A stretch of DNA of 31,505 nucleotides from contig JBDTMC010000025.1 of assembly GCA_039934475.1 (NCBI GenBank), positions 1-31,505 of the forward strand, given 5' to 3'. The stretch comes from JBDTMC01 sp039934475. GTDB lineage: Bacteria > Acidobacteriota > Terriglobia > Bryobacterales > Bryobacteraceae. This document shows, one piece after another, positions 15,631 through 22,810 of this stretch; the first letter of the stretch is position 1; each line of letters opens with the position of its first letter. A program made the position numbers and the translations under genes. Under the pieces are notes generated by a model that was given only the letters and a program-made list of their open reading frames with translations, was not told the origin of the DNA and searched no databases.

Positions 15631-17021
15631 AGTGTCTCCAGTTCGAACCAATGATACTCCCATGGAGGCAACTCCACGTATAGCCCTTCCCCACCATCTC
15701 TTTCAAAGATACTGCCGCTGTTAAGGTCGCTCAAGCGCCACCGTCCCGGTGACAGAGCGTTGCGGACCAAACCCTGCGACCATTCCGAGGCGTAGTTGAC
15801 TACGATCAGCCACTTGTCATCCCAGGCCCAAGCCAGTAGATTGCGGCAGGACTGATTGTCTGGCCAACCGTCGCATTCCAGCAGTTTCCAGGAACCGTGT
15901 TCGAGAGGGAGGCGGCGCGACTGGGCCAGCAGGTGGAGGTAGAAGTCGCGGAGAGCGGCATCGTCGAACTCCTGTGGAGCACGGCCTAACTGAACGGGCA
16001 GCTTAACGCGGCGGCCGGTGAATTGACCGTCAAAAAACAGCTTGGCGCCGGGCAGCGTCGCCAGCACCACTGCGGCGGCGCGGTGCTGGGCAGGCTGAAA
16101 CGTGGACGCGGCGCGCGGCTCGTCGTGGTTCTCCAGGAACCGGATGAGACCGTTCTGCCAAGCAACATCGGCGCGCAAATGATCGCGCACTTCGATGGCG
16201 TTGCCGTGCACCAGGCGATCATAGAGCCGCTTGTCATAACAGTAGTCGAATCCGATCTCGCGGAGGCGCGCCTCCAGATCCCAATACGCTTCCGCGAGAA
16301 AAAGAAATTCCGGATGCTGCGCCCGGACGGCGCCAATCACGGTGCTCCAATATTCTGTGTAAGGTGGAGTGCCCGCCCGTTCACCCCAGGTGCGCTGAAA
16401 GATCCAGTTCAGCACCAGCATCGCCATATCGCATCGGACGCCGTCGCATTGCGCGGCGATGTCGAGCACAGTGGCGGCGGCCAACTGGCGCAACCCCTGG
16501 GAGAAGGCGTTCACCTGCGCCGTATCGGTCCATGGCGGGAAGTAGGGATCTTTGCCGTGCGCCACTGTGCCGGGCGCATCGCCGGGAATGAAATACCGCT
16601 GAGGCTCCCGCACCCAGGGGTTATCGGGCGCCACGTGGTTGGGAACAAAGTCGAGGATCAGCGCCAGACCCCGCGTCCGCAACTGCTGCCGCGCCACCGC
16701 CAAACCGCTGGGCCCGCCGAGCAGTTCCTCGACGCGATAGCGATGAACGGAATAGGGCGAACCCGTCACGTCGCGTGCCGTATAGTCCGGCAGGGCACGG
16801 CGATACTCGTCCTCCAGGCCCGCCTCCTCGATGGCAATGCGGCGGCCTTCGGGACTTCGTTCCCATATGCCCATCAGCCACACGGCGTCCATACCGGCCG
16901 CCGCAAGCGCGTCCCATTCAGACCCCGGAACATCGTCCAGCATCACCCGCCGCCCGTACACGCGGCTCAACGTATCCAGCCAAACCCAGGTGTTCAGCTC
17001 GTACACGAAGGGCGGCGTCAT
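15627..17021 (-). CDS. GH13 family alpha-glycosidase (alpha-amylase-like)
   Basis: A 464-residue member of the alpha-amylase clan. The (beta/alpha)8 signatures are in order: DFVPNH (124-129), GVRCDMAML with nucleophile Asp198, FLFLAEAYWD with acid/base Glu244, and FLENHDEPRA with Asp300. The N-terminus (MTPPFVYELNTWVWL) starts straight into the barrel without a signal peptide, so the enzyme is probably cytoplasmic. A small C-terminal all-beta domain ends with ELPPWEYHWFEL. Substrate is an alpha-glucan or related alpha-glucoside; subfamily is not resolved. It lies 13 bases after the DUF481 gene and shares an ATGA overlap with the amidohydrolase downstream. No clear Shine-Dalgarno precedes the ATG, which suggests coupling to the upstream gene. 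Confidence 0.9.
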   Translation of the reverse strand: MTPPFVYELNTWVWLDTLSRVYGRRVMLDDVPGSEWDALAAAGMDAVWLMGIWERSPEGRRIAIEEAGLEDEYRRALPDYTARDVTGSPYSVHRYRVEELLGGPSGLAVARQQLRTRGLALILDFVPNHVAPDNPWVREPQRYFIPGDAPGTVAHGKDPYFPPWTDTAQVNAFSQGLRQLAAATVLDIAAQCDGVRCDMAMLVLNWIFQRTWGERAGTPPYTEYWSTVIGAVRAQHPEFLFLAEAYWDLEARLREIGFDYCYDKRLYDRLVHGNAIEVRDHLRADVAWQNGLIRFLENHDEPRAASTFQPAQHRAAAVVLATLPGAKLFFDGQFTGRRVKLPVQLGRAPQEFDDAALRDFYLHLLAQSRRLPLEHGSWKLLECDGWPDNQSCRNLLAWAWDDKWLIVVNYASEWSQGLVRNALSPGRWRLSDLNSGSIFERDGGEGLYVELPPWEYHWFELETL

Positions 17022-17034
17022 GACAAAGACAATC

Positions 17035-18099
17035 TTACTTCGCGAACGAGATGCGCAAGCCGGTGGTGAACAAAATATCGTTCTTCTTATTGCCGGGCAC
17101 GGGATTGCTCAGATAACGGCTGCTAAAGGTAACCTGCCATGCGAGGAACTTATAGAGCTTGGTATCGGCCGTCGTATCGAAGTTCAAACGAAACGTGCCG
17201 GTATCGCTCACGTTCGGATAGAAGACCAGCTTCTCATGCAGGTTGCTTGTCTTTGACAGCTTGTAACTGAGTTCATTGCCGAGCAGAATTTCACCCGAGG
17301 TCCGGTTCAGCCCGGTCGAGAAGAATTCACGGTTGAGGGATGCGCCACCGAGGAGATCGAAAGAGCCGCGATCGCTCTTGATCGCCTTGTAGCCGAAACC
17401 GCCCGCAGGCGCAAAGCGTAAATCGAGTTGTTGGAACTGGTCGAATTCCAGATCGGTGGAGGCGAACGCAAATAGCTTTGGTGTCACGTTCAGGCTGTAA
17501 TTGAGGCCGCCGCGGATGGCATTGGCGGTCACCAGGGACACGCCCGTCGTATCGTTGCTTGCGTAAAGAGAGGTGAAGTGGACGCCGATCTTGTCACGTG
17601 TAGTGGCCCGCTCCGCGTTGGCGCTGACGTTGATGGAACTGGTTTGGGCATTGCCGCGCGTGGTTGCGTAACCCAGATCGACAAAGCCGGCCCACAAATC
17701 GACGATTCGGGGGTTGCGGAAGCGGTCGATCTCGCGCTGGTAGTTCTCCTGTTCTTCCTTACTTCGAATGGAGACTATGCTTTCCTTAGGCGCAACGACG
17801 GGTCCGGTTTCCTTGGTCTGGATTTCGTATTTGTCGGGGCCGCCTTTGGCCTGGCCCACCACAATTTGGCCGCTCTTCAGGCCAACGTAAACGGGATCTT
17901 TCGATTCGATTCCGGTCACTGCTTCCCACGGCACCGTAATGGGACCGGCGTACTCCGATTTGATGGTGAGAGTCTTTTCGTCGGACTTGAGAATGACTCC
18001 TGAGATGCGGTCGCCGTTTTTCATGGTGACGGTATCCGCAACACCACTGATTGCGCAGAGCAGGAAGCCGATAGCAGATAGTACTAGGCGATATGACAT
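17035..18099 (-). CDS. DUF481 outer-membrane beta-barrel protein
   Basis: A 354-residue protein with a signal peptide (residues 1-21, ending SGVADT). A small beta domain follows (VTMKNGDRISGVILKSDEKTLTI), repeated twice as strand-rich segments up to about residue 110, then a DUF481 barrel starting at LWAGFVDLGYATTRGNAQT and ending in TGLRISFAK. E. coli YdiY belongs to this family; function is not established. GGAGG lies three bases before the ATG, a close but plausible spacing. It is the first gene of a three-gene minus-strand run with the glycosidase and amidohydrolase, and is divergent from mscL across 120 bases. Confidence 0.85.
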   Translation of the reverse strand: MSYRLVLSAIGFLLCAISGVADTVTMKNGDRISGVILKSDEKTLTIKSEYAGPITVPWEAVTGIESKDPVYVGLKSGQIVVGQAKGGPDKYEIQTKETGPVVAPKESIVSIRSKEEQENYQREIDRFRNPRIVDLWAGFVDLGYATTRGNAQTSSINVSANAERATTRDKIGVHFTSLYASNDTTGVSLVTANAIRGGLNYSLNVTPKLFAFASTDLEFDQFQQLDLRFAPAGGFGYKAIKSDRGSFDLLGGASLNREFFSTGLNRTSGEILLGNELSYKLSKTSNLHEKLVFYPNVSDTGTFRLNFDTTADTKLYKFLAWQVTFSSRYLSNPVPGNKKNDILFTTGLRISFAK

Positions 18100-18219
18100 A
18101 ATCCTCCGGTGTTTTCGAGCACTTTGACCTGTTTCTCTATTCTAGAGCGCTCCACCGTGGATTACACTAGAGCGACGCAGAGGACCGCGAACACGCGGCA
18201 CAGATTGGAGAAGAACAAC

Positions 18220-18546
18220 ATGCTCGGTGGATTTAAGGATTTTCTGATGAAGGGCCAGTTGATGGCCCTTGCCGTTGGCATCATCATCGGCGGAGCGGTA
18301 GGCAAAGTAGTCAGTTCCCTGGTGGCCGACATTCTGATGCCAGTGATCAGCCTGGCGCTTCCAGGGGGAGAGTGGCGCACAGCCAAGATCGTGCTAAGCC
18401 ACGCCACCGGCCCAGATGGCAAGGAGATCATCAACGCGATCAACATCGGCACCTTCATAGGCAACGTCATCGACTTTGCCGTGATCGCGTTTGTCGTGTT
18501 CATGATCGCCAAAGCCTTCTTGAAAGAAGAACCCAAGATCGGGTAG
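18220..18546 (+). CDS. mscL: Large-conductance mechanosensitive channel MscL
   Basis: A 108-residue MscL, the pentameric channel that opens under membrane tension to release solutes in hypo-osmotic shock. The N-terminal helix and TM1 are textbook (GGFKDFLMKGQLMALAVGIIIG, then GAVGKVVSSLVADILMPVI). TM2 is IGTFIGNVIDFAVIAFVVFMIA, followed by KAFLKEE. The ATG at 18220 is supported by GGAG nine bases upstream and the family's usual N-terminus; a longer frame opening at 18109 has no family support. At 108 residues it is shorter than the typical 130-150, chiefly because the cytoplasmic C-terminal helix bundle is almost absent. The periplasmic loop is also short. Confidence 0.93.
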   Translation: MLGGFKDFLMKGQLMALAVGIIIGGAVGKVVSSLVADILMPVISLALPGGEWRTAKIVLSHATGPDGKEIINAINIGTFIGNVIDFAVIAFVVFMIAKAFLKEEPKIG

Positions 18547-18554
18547 CGCCCGCT

Positions 18555-18759
18555 TTCACTCTCCCTCGCCGGCCACCATCGGATAGACGATGCGAGGACA
18601 GCACCTACAATCGGAGCTACGCGACGAGCCCGAAGCCATTGGATGCGAAAACCGCCAGCGTCTTTCGCGGCGCACCGTTTTCCCACCATCAGACCCACCG
18701 ATACGGCGGGATTAAACTGGCGTCCGGAGATTTGCCCGAATTGCATAAGCCATGGTTAG
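18555..18759 (-). pseudogene. aqpZ: Degenerate aquaporin Z (MIP family) remnant
   Basis: Read on the minus strand, this mostly gene-free stretch contains recognisable AqpZ pieces in the right order but in different frames. LTMAYAI (18759-18739) is followed by a one-base shift into GQISGRQFNPAVSVGL, the first NPA box (Asn-Pro-Ala at 18713-18705), then MVGKRCAAKD. FASNGFG appears in another frame at 18649-18629, matching the loop before helix 5 of AqpZ. RRVAPIVGAVLASSIRWW (18626-18573) matches the last transmembrane helix. The second NPA box and several helices are missing. It is therefore a deleted, frameshifted gene and cannot make a channel. Together with the Rrf2 upstream region it fills the 338 bases between mscL and the Rrf2 gene. 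Confidence 0.8.
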
Positions 18760-18788
18760 CTTTCGAAACCTAGGCCTCATACTTCGGC

Positions 18789-18864
18789 ACATTATGTCGA
18801 AACCCGAGAGCCAGGGGGAGGGTCAAATGAGTACTAGACGTTGTGCAGCGGGCTGACATTATGT
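18789..18864. promoter_or_regulatory. Two copies of the palindromic nonamer ACATTATGT upstream of the Rrf2 gene
   Basis: ACATTATGT occurs at 18789-18797 and 18856-18864, 67 bases apart, the second ending 20 bases before the Rrf2 start codon. The nonamer is a perfect inverted repeat around its central base. Its placement suits an operator for autoregulation by the Rrf2 protein, but it does not resemble the IscR-type sites known for this family. Functional assignment is inference. Confidence 0.35.
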
Positions 18865-18884
18865 AGGATCAAGTTGCTAACCAC

Positions 18885-19352
18885 ATGCGTACGATTTCGA
18901 AAAAAGTCCAATACAGTTTGCGGGCCCTGTACTCCTTAGCAGAGTCGTTCGGCGAGGGACCGGTTCTGATTTCACGGGTTGCACAAACCGAACACATTCC
19001 CCTGAAGTTTCTTGAAGCGATTTTGCTGGAATTGAAGGGAATGGGGTTTGTGGAGAGCAAGAAAGGCCGCGGCGGCGGCTACCAACTGAGCCGCGGGCCG
19101 GCCGATATCACGATTGGAGCAGTGATCCGGGCGATTGACGGTCCGCTGGCTCCCCTGCCTTGTGCCAGCGAAACCGCGTACCGTCCGTGCGAGACCTGCG
19201 CCGATGTGAAGGCCTGCGGTACACGGATTATCATGCGCCAGGTGCGAGACGCGACAGCGAAGATTCTGGACGGAACCACATTGGCGGATGTCGTGCGCAT
19301 GATCAACGCGGAGCGTCAGCACGCCATTGGATTTGTAGACTTCGAGATTTGA
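18885..19352 (+). CDS. Rrf2 family transcriptional regulator with cysteine cluster
   Basis: A 155-residue Rrf2 regulator. The N-terminal winged helix starts with KKVQYSLRALYSLAE and contains IPLKFLEAILLELKGMGFVESKKGRGG, including the wing typical of the family. The sensor part holds four cysteines, Cys93-x8-Cys102-x2-Cys105-x5-Cys111, compatible with an iron-sulfur cluster as in IscR, NsrR and RirA. The signal could be iron-sulfur status, NO or redox, but cannot be told from sequence. No isc/suf genes lie nearby. The ATG at 18885 gives the usual family N-terminus; the Shine-Dalgarno is weak. It is monocistronic, followed by a gene remnant and then the convergent end of the ribosomal cluster. 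Confidence 0.9.
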   Translation: MRTISKKVQYSLRALYSLAESFGEGPVLISRVAQTEHIPLKFLEAILLELKGMGFVESKKGRGGGYQLSRGPADITIGAVIRAIDGPLAPLPCASETAYRPCETCADVKACGTRIIMRQVRDATAKILDGTTLADVVRMINAERQHAIGFVDFEI

Positions 19353-19372
19353 ATCGCGCGGCACGCGTCGCG

Positions 19373-19532
19373 GCAGTAACGCCGGTGACAATTACCGCCA
19401 CTTACAACGGAGTAACCGAGTCGCGTCGCGTTCGGCATCCGGACATTCGTAGTCGGCGCTTCGACCCCAATGAGTATCTCGGCGACCTACGGCTCAAGCA
19501 GCGCTTCGAGCAATTTCACGGTCACCCCGTAA
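19373..19532 (+). pseudogene. C-terminal remnant of an Ig-like repeat surface protein
   Basis: The bases between the Rrf2 stop and the ribosomal terminator hold two pieces typical of tandem Ig-like repeats of large secreted acidobacterial proteins: TPVTITATYNGVTES (19379-19423), then, after a frameshift, SISATYGSSSASSNFTVTP ending at a TAA (19530-19532). Both pieces share the S/T-I-S/T-A-T-Y-x-G-S/V strand pattern. No start codon, signal peptide or upstream repeats remain. The identification rests on the repeat pattern alone, so the family name is tentative, but two related pieces in line on one strand are unlikely by chance. Confidence 0.6.
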
Positions 19533-19575
19533 AAGGCGAAAGCGCCCGCCACCTCGAGGGGTGGAGAGCGCTTTC
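19528..19575 (-). terminator. Hairpin terminator closing the ribosomal cluster
   Basis: A long inverted repeat 26 bases after the rplQ stop: outer arms GAAAGCGC (19538-19545) and GCGCTTTC (19568-19575) pair perfectly, and inner arms CCACC and GGTGG pair around a TCGAGG loop. On the minus strand a short run of four T follows two bases further on (19531-19534). The run is short, so efficiency is uncertain; the stem also reads symmetrically for plus-strand transcripts from the Rrf2 side. Confidence 0.75.
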
Positions 19576-19600
19576 AATTCCCACGTGCTTCTTGGCGAAT

Positions 19601-20044
19601 CTACTCGCCACCTTCTTCGGTGCCTTGCTGAATGGCTTTGAGGCGTTCCTCGCGGCGTTTGGCGCGGTCGGCGGAGCGCTTTACCAACTCGCTACCCACC
19701 AGTTCGATGATGGCCTGCTCGGCGCCGTCACCCTTCCTACAGCCGACGCGCACGATGCGGGTATAGCCGCCGTTGCGCTGGCCAAAGCGAGTGGCGAGCT
19801 TGTCGAACAATTTCTTCACAGCGGACGGAGTTTGCAGGAAGGCGGCCGCCTGGCGGCGCGCGTGCAACGTATCCGTCTTACCAAGGGTGATCATGCGATC
19901 CACCAGCGGCTTGATGGCCTTGGCCTTAGGAACCGTGGTGATCACGCGTTCCTCTTCAATGACGCTGGTCACGAGATTACGTAGCAGCGCCCGGCGCGCC
20001 CCTACGTCCCGTTTTAGTTTGTATCCCGCGTATCCGTGTCTCAC
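19601..20044 (-). CDS. rplQ: 50S ribosomal protein L17
   Basis: A 147-residue L17, which sits near the polypeptide exit tunnel. RHGYAGYKLKRDVGARRALLRNL and ITTVPKAKAIKPLVDRMITLGK are the family signatures; the C-terminal 30 residues are a charged helix. The start is a GTG at 20044 abutting the rpoA stop (TAG at 20045-20047). Its Shine-Dalgarno GGAGG lies in the last codons of rpoA, so translation is coupled. It is the last gene of the cluster. Confidence 0.96.
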   Translation of the reverse strand: MRHGYAGYKLKRDVGARRALLRNLVTSVIEEERVITTVPKAKAIKPLVDRMITLGKTDTLHARRQAAAFLQTPSAVKKLFDKLATRFGQRNGGYTRIVRVGCRKGDGAEQAIIELVGSELVKRSADRAKRREERLKAIQQGTEEGGE

Positions 20045-21088
20045 CTATTCCTCCATGTCGCCGAGCTCTTCGCCACCTTGATCGCCGGACGGCAAGGAGG
20101 GGGGCGGACCGGACGGGGCGATCAGCCGGCCCTGGCTGTCGATTTTCATTCCGAACTGTAGATTGAGGCCACCGAGGATCTCTTTGATCTCGTTGAGCGA
20201 CTTGCGGCCGAAGTTCTTCGTACGGAGCATCTCCGCCTCGGACTTCTGCACGAGGTCGCCGATGGTCTGAATGTTGGCGTTCTTGAGGCAGTTGTAGGAA
20301 CGAACGCTGAGTTCCAGTTCCTCGACGGAACGGTTCAGCACTTCGTTCATCTGGCCTGCGCCGCGCTCCATCGGTTCTTCGATCGTTTCCGGCAGCTCTT
20401 CGAAGTTGATGAAGATGCTCATGTGATCTTTCAGCAACTTGGCTGCCTGGCCGATGGAATCTTGCGGAGAGATGGCGCCGTTGGTCCAGACTTCAATGGT
20501 CAGCTTGTCGTAGTCCGTCATCTGGCCGAGGCGCGCCGCTTCCACAGTGTAGTTAACCTTGCGCACGGGCGAATGAACGGAGTCGATCGGGATGTAGCCG
20601 AGGGGCAGGTCTTCGTCGAAATTGCGGTCCGCACTGACATAGCCGCGGCCGCTCTTGAGGCGCATTTCAACGGTCAGGCTGCCGCCTTCACTCACCGTGG
20701 CGATGTGCAGGTTGCGATCAAGCACTTCCACATCCATATCCGTTTCAATCTGGCCGCTGAGGACTTCGCCGGCCTGATCGATGCGGATACGGGCGGTGCG
20801 GGTTCCCTCGTTCAACATCTTGAACGGAACCTGCTTCAGGTTGAGGATGATGTCGGTGGCATCTTCCACCACACCGGGAATTGGGCTAAACTCGTGGGCT
20901 ACCCCGTCGATGCGGACCGCCGTGATAGCGGCTCCCTCGATAGAACTCAAAAGCACGCGGCGCAGGCCGGTGCCGATGGTGGTGCCGAAGCCGCGCTCAA
21001 ACGGCTGCGCATAAAATTTTCCGTAACGGTCATTGAGCGTCTCGGTGTCGGCCACAAGACGCTTCGGTTTCTGAAAGCCTTTAAACAT
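20045..21088 (-). CDS. rpoA: DNA-directed RNA polymerase subunit alpha
   Basis: A 347-residue alpha subunit. The N-terminal domain (residues about 1-235) nucleates core assembly: FAQPFERGFGTTIGTGLRRVLLSSIEGAAI is the dimerisation helix region and GYIPIDSVHSPVRKVNY the following fold. The C-terminal domain, which contacts UP elements and activators, contains ELELSVRSYNCLKNANIQTI and RTKNFGRKSLNEIKEIL. The tail is Pro/Gly-rich and acidic (PPSLPSGDQGGEELGDMEE), longer than in E. coli. It lies 33 bases after rpsD. Confidence 0.97.
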   Translation of the reverse strand: MFKGFQKPKRLVADTETLNDRYGKFYAQPFERGFGTTIGTGLRRVLLSSIEGAAITAVRIDGVAHEFSPIPGVVEDATDIILNLKQVPFKMLNEGTRTARIRIDQAGEVLSGQIETDMDVEVLDRNLHIATVSEGGSLTVEMRLKSGRGYVSADRNFDEDLPLGYIPIDSVHSPVRKVNYTVEAARLGQMTDYDKLTIEVWTNGAISPQDSIGQAAKLLKDHMSIFINFEELPETIEEPMERGAGQMNEVLNRSVEELELSVRSYNCLKNANIQTIGDLVQKSEAEMLRTKNFGRKSLNEIKEILGGLNLQFGMKIDSQGRLIAPSGPPPSLPSGDQGGEELGDMEE

Positions 21089-21121
21089 TGCTTTCTCCTT
21101 TTGGGCTTGCTGGCACTACGA

Positions 21122-21754
21122 TTACTTGGAATACAACTCGACGATCAGCTGTTCGTTCACTTGAATCTGAACGAGTTCTTCGCGCTTCGGGTTGCCGATG
21201 ATGCGCGATTTTAGACCATCGCGGTCGACTTCCATCCAATTCGGCGTGGGAGCGTGCGCTGTAGCGTCGCGTGCACCGAGGATGGTGGGATTGTTGCGGC
21301 TTTTCTCACGAACTTCCACGACATCGCCAACCTTGAGGGTGTACGACGGGATGTTCACTTTGTGGCCATTGACGGCAATGTGCCCATGGCGGACGACCTG
21401 GCGGGACTGGGCGCGGCTGGTGCCAAAGCCCATGCGGTAAATCGCGTTATCCAGACGGCGCTCCAGCAGGGCGAGCATGTTTTCGCCGGTGATGCCGCGC
21501 ATCTTTGAAGCCTTCTCAAAGAGATTGCGGAACTGCGTTTCGATGAGCTGGTAGTAGCGGCGCGTCTTCTGCTTTTCGCGAAGTTGCAGACCGTAGCCGA
21601 CAATCTTCGGCTTGCGATCCTTGCCATGTTGACCGGGCGGGAAGTTGCGCTTTTCGATGGCGCACTTTTCGGAGTGGCAACGCTCGCCTTTGAGAAATAG
21701 CTTTGTGGCCTCGCGGCGGCAAAGCCGGCAGACCGGACCAATGTATCGAGCCAA
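21122..21754 (-). CDS. rpsD: 30S ribosomal protein S4 (zinc-binding form)
   Basis: A 210-residue S4, a primary 16S rRNA binder that nucleates 30S assembly and in many bacteria represses its own mRNA. The N-terminus has a complete zinc-type cysteine set, VCRLCRREATKLFLKGERCHSEKC, as in C+ paralogs. The S4 RNA-binding domain follows (MLALLERRLDNAIYRMGF, SRQVVRHGHIAVNGHKVNI). A GGAGGTTCC segment lies just before the ATG. The 93-base upstream gap holds two hairpins listed separately, which may regulate this gene and rpoA. Confidence 0.96.
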   Translation of the reverse strand: MARYIGPVCRLCRREATKLFLKGERCHSEKCAIEKRNFPPGQHGKDRKPKIVGYGLQLREKQKTRRYYQLIETQFRNLFEKASKMRGITGENMLALLERRLDNAIYRMGFGTSRAQSRQVVRHGHIAVNGHKVNIPSYTLKVGDVVEVREKSRNNPTILGARDATAHAPTPNWMEVDRDGLKSRIIGNPKREELVQIQVNEQLIVELYSK

Positions 21755-21791
21755 ACGGAACCTCCTACAGTTCGTAACAGGTGCAGTTTAC

Positions 21792-21837
21792 GGCGCATAG
21801 CGCCTTCGTCCTGCTTCAAAACCCGGCCGGAGCCGGG
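21792..21837 (-). promoter_or_regulatory. Two hairpins in the rpsK-rpsD gap, possible attenuator or S4 leader
   Basis: On the minus strand, shortly after rpsK, a perfect 6-bp stem CCCGGC/GCCGGG with a 4-base loop (21822-21837) is followed by TTTT, as in an intrinsic terminator. A second stem, GGCGC/GCGCC with a 3-base loop (21792-21804), lies nearer to rpsD. This could be a partial terminator reducing rpsD-rpoA-rplQ expression, or an autoregulatory leader bound by S4. The hairpins are visible; the function is inferred. Confidence 0.5.
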
Positions 21838-21847
21838 CTAACCAAAA

Positions 21848-22258
21848 TCAGACCCGGCGCTTTTTGGGCGGACGGCAACCGTTGTGTGGAATCGGGGTCC
21901 GATCCTTGATGGACCGGACTTCGATGCCGGCGGTGGACAGAGCTCGAATTGCGGATTCGCGGCCTGCGCCGGGACCGCTGACCCGAACTTCGACCACGCG
22001 CAGACCCGACTCCTTCGCCTTGTTAGCAGCCGTCAAAGAGGCCTGCTGTGCGGCGAACGGAGTGCCTTTGCGCGACCCGCGGAAACCGAGCGATCCGGAA
22101 CTGGACCAAGAGAGAACATTGCCCAGAGGATCGGTAAACGTGACGATCGTGTTGTTGAAGGTCGCCTGAACGTGCACAATGCCGCTCGGGACGTTCTTCT
22201 TTTCTTTTTTCTTGAACGACTTCTTTTTGGAAGCGGTCTTCGCTGGTGCTTTGGCCAT
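21848..22258 (-). CDS. rpsK: 30S ribosomal protein S11
   Basis: A 136-residue S11, located in the platform of the 30S subunit. After a lysine-rich N-terminus (SKKKSFKKKEKKNVPSG) the core is VHVQATFNNTIVTFTDPLGN, WSSSGSLGFRGSRKGTPFAA and VSGPGAGRESAIRAL, and it ends with IPHNGCRPPKKRRV, a near-invariant terminus. It lies 15 bases after rpsM. Translation of the downstream rpsD is separated by a hairpin-containing gap. Confidence 0.96.
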   Translation of the reverse strand: MAKAPAKTASKKKSFKKKEKKNVPSGIVHVQATFNNTIVTFTDPLGNVLSWSSSGSLGFRGSRKGTPFAAQQASLTAANKAKESGLRVVEVRVSGPGAGRESAIRALSTAGIEVRSIKDRTPIPHNGCRPPKKRRV

Positions 22259-22273
22259 GGGTTATCGAAATCC

Positions 22274-22660
22274 TTACGTCTTCGCCGAAGCCTTCTTCTT
22301 GTTCGCTACCGTGCCGCGGCGCGGACCCTTACGGGTACGGGCGTTGGTATGAGTACGCTGGCCGCGCACCGGCAGGCTGCGGCGATGCCGCAATCCGCGA
22401 TAAGCGCCCATTTCAATGAGGCGCTTGATGTTGAGCGACATTTCCTTGCGGAGATCGCCTTCCACCGAGCCTTCGGACTCAATGATCGTGCGAATGTGGT
22501 TGACTTCGTCTTCCGTCAACTCGCCGATCTTCTTGTCGAAATTGATGCCCGCGCGATGAAGAATCGACTTGGACCGGGTCCGCCCGATCCCATAAATGTA
22601 AGTGAGTCCGATCTCAGCCCGTTTCTTCGCCGGAAGATCGACGCCCGCAATACGTGCCAT
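22274..22660 (-). CDS. rpsM: 30S ribosomal protein S13
   Basis: A 128-residue S13, which contacts the 50S subunit and P-site tRNA at the head of the 30S. MARIAGVDLPAKKRAEIGLTY and IYGIGRTRSKSIL form the family start with the helix-two-turn-helix. GAYRGLRHRRSLPVRGQRT and NARTRKGPRRGTV are the tRNA-contacting tail. The gene follows rpmJ by 31 bases, the usual order at the head of the alpha operon; no separate promoter is evident. Confidence 0.96.
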   Translation of the reverse strand: MARIAGVDLPAKKRAEIGLTYIYGIGRTRSKSILHRAGINFDKKIGELTEDEVNHIRTIIESEGSVEGDLRKEMSLNIKRLIEMGAYRGLRHRRSLPVRGQRTHTNARTRKGPRRGTVANKKKASAKT

Positions 22661-22691
22661 ACTCTTGTCTCCTGCCTTGAAACCTTGGGGC

Positions 22692-22805
22692 TTAGCCCTG
22701 CCGCTGCTTATGCTTCGGATTGGTGCAGATCACACGCACGACGCCTTCGCGGTGGATTACCTTGCACTTGTCGCACATCTTTTTAACGGAAGCCCTGACT
22801 TTCAT
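22692..22805 (-). CDS. rpmJ: 50S ribosomal protein L36
   Basis: A 37-residue L36, in the zinc-binding C+ form. The sequence runs MKVRASVKKMCDKCKVIHRE, then VVRVICTNPKHKQRQG; Cys11, Cys14, Cys27 and His32 are the zinc ligands. The start ATG lies five bases after the infA stop, and the following gene is rpsM. The length and every family position are normal. Confidence 0.95.
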   Translation of the reverse strand: MKVRASVKKMCDKCKVIHREGVVRVICTNPKHKQRQG

Positions 22806-22810
22806 GTTCT

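Noticed and set aside
18142..18174. Direct repeat CTAGAGCG, two copies 25 bases apart, before mscL
   Set aside because: Short, single pair, not tied to a recognisable promoter element; kept only as a note.
18109..18219. N-terminal extension of MscL
   Set aside because: The family start MLGGFKDFLMKG with GGAG nine bases upstream is at 18220; the extension has no similarity and lies in the divergent promoter region.
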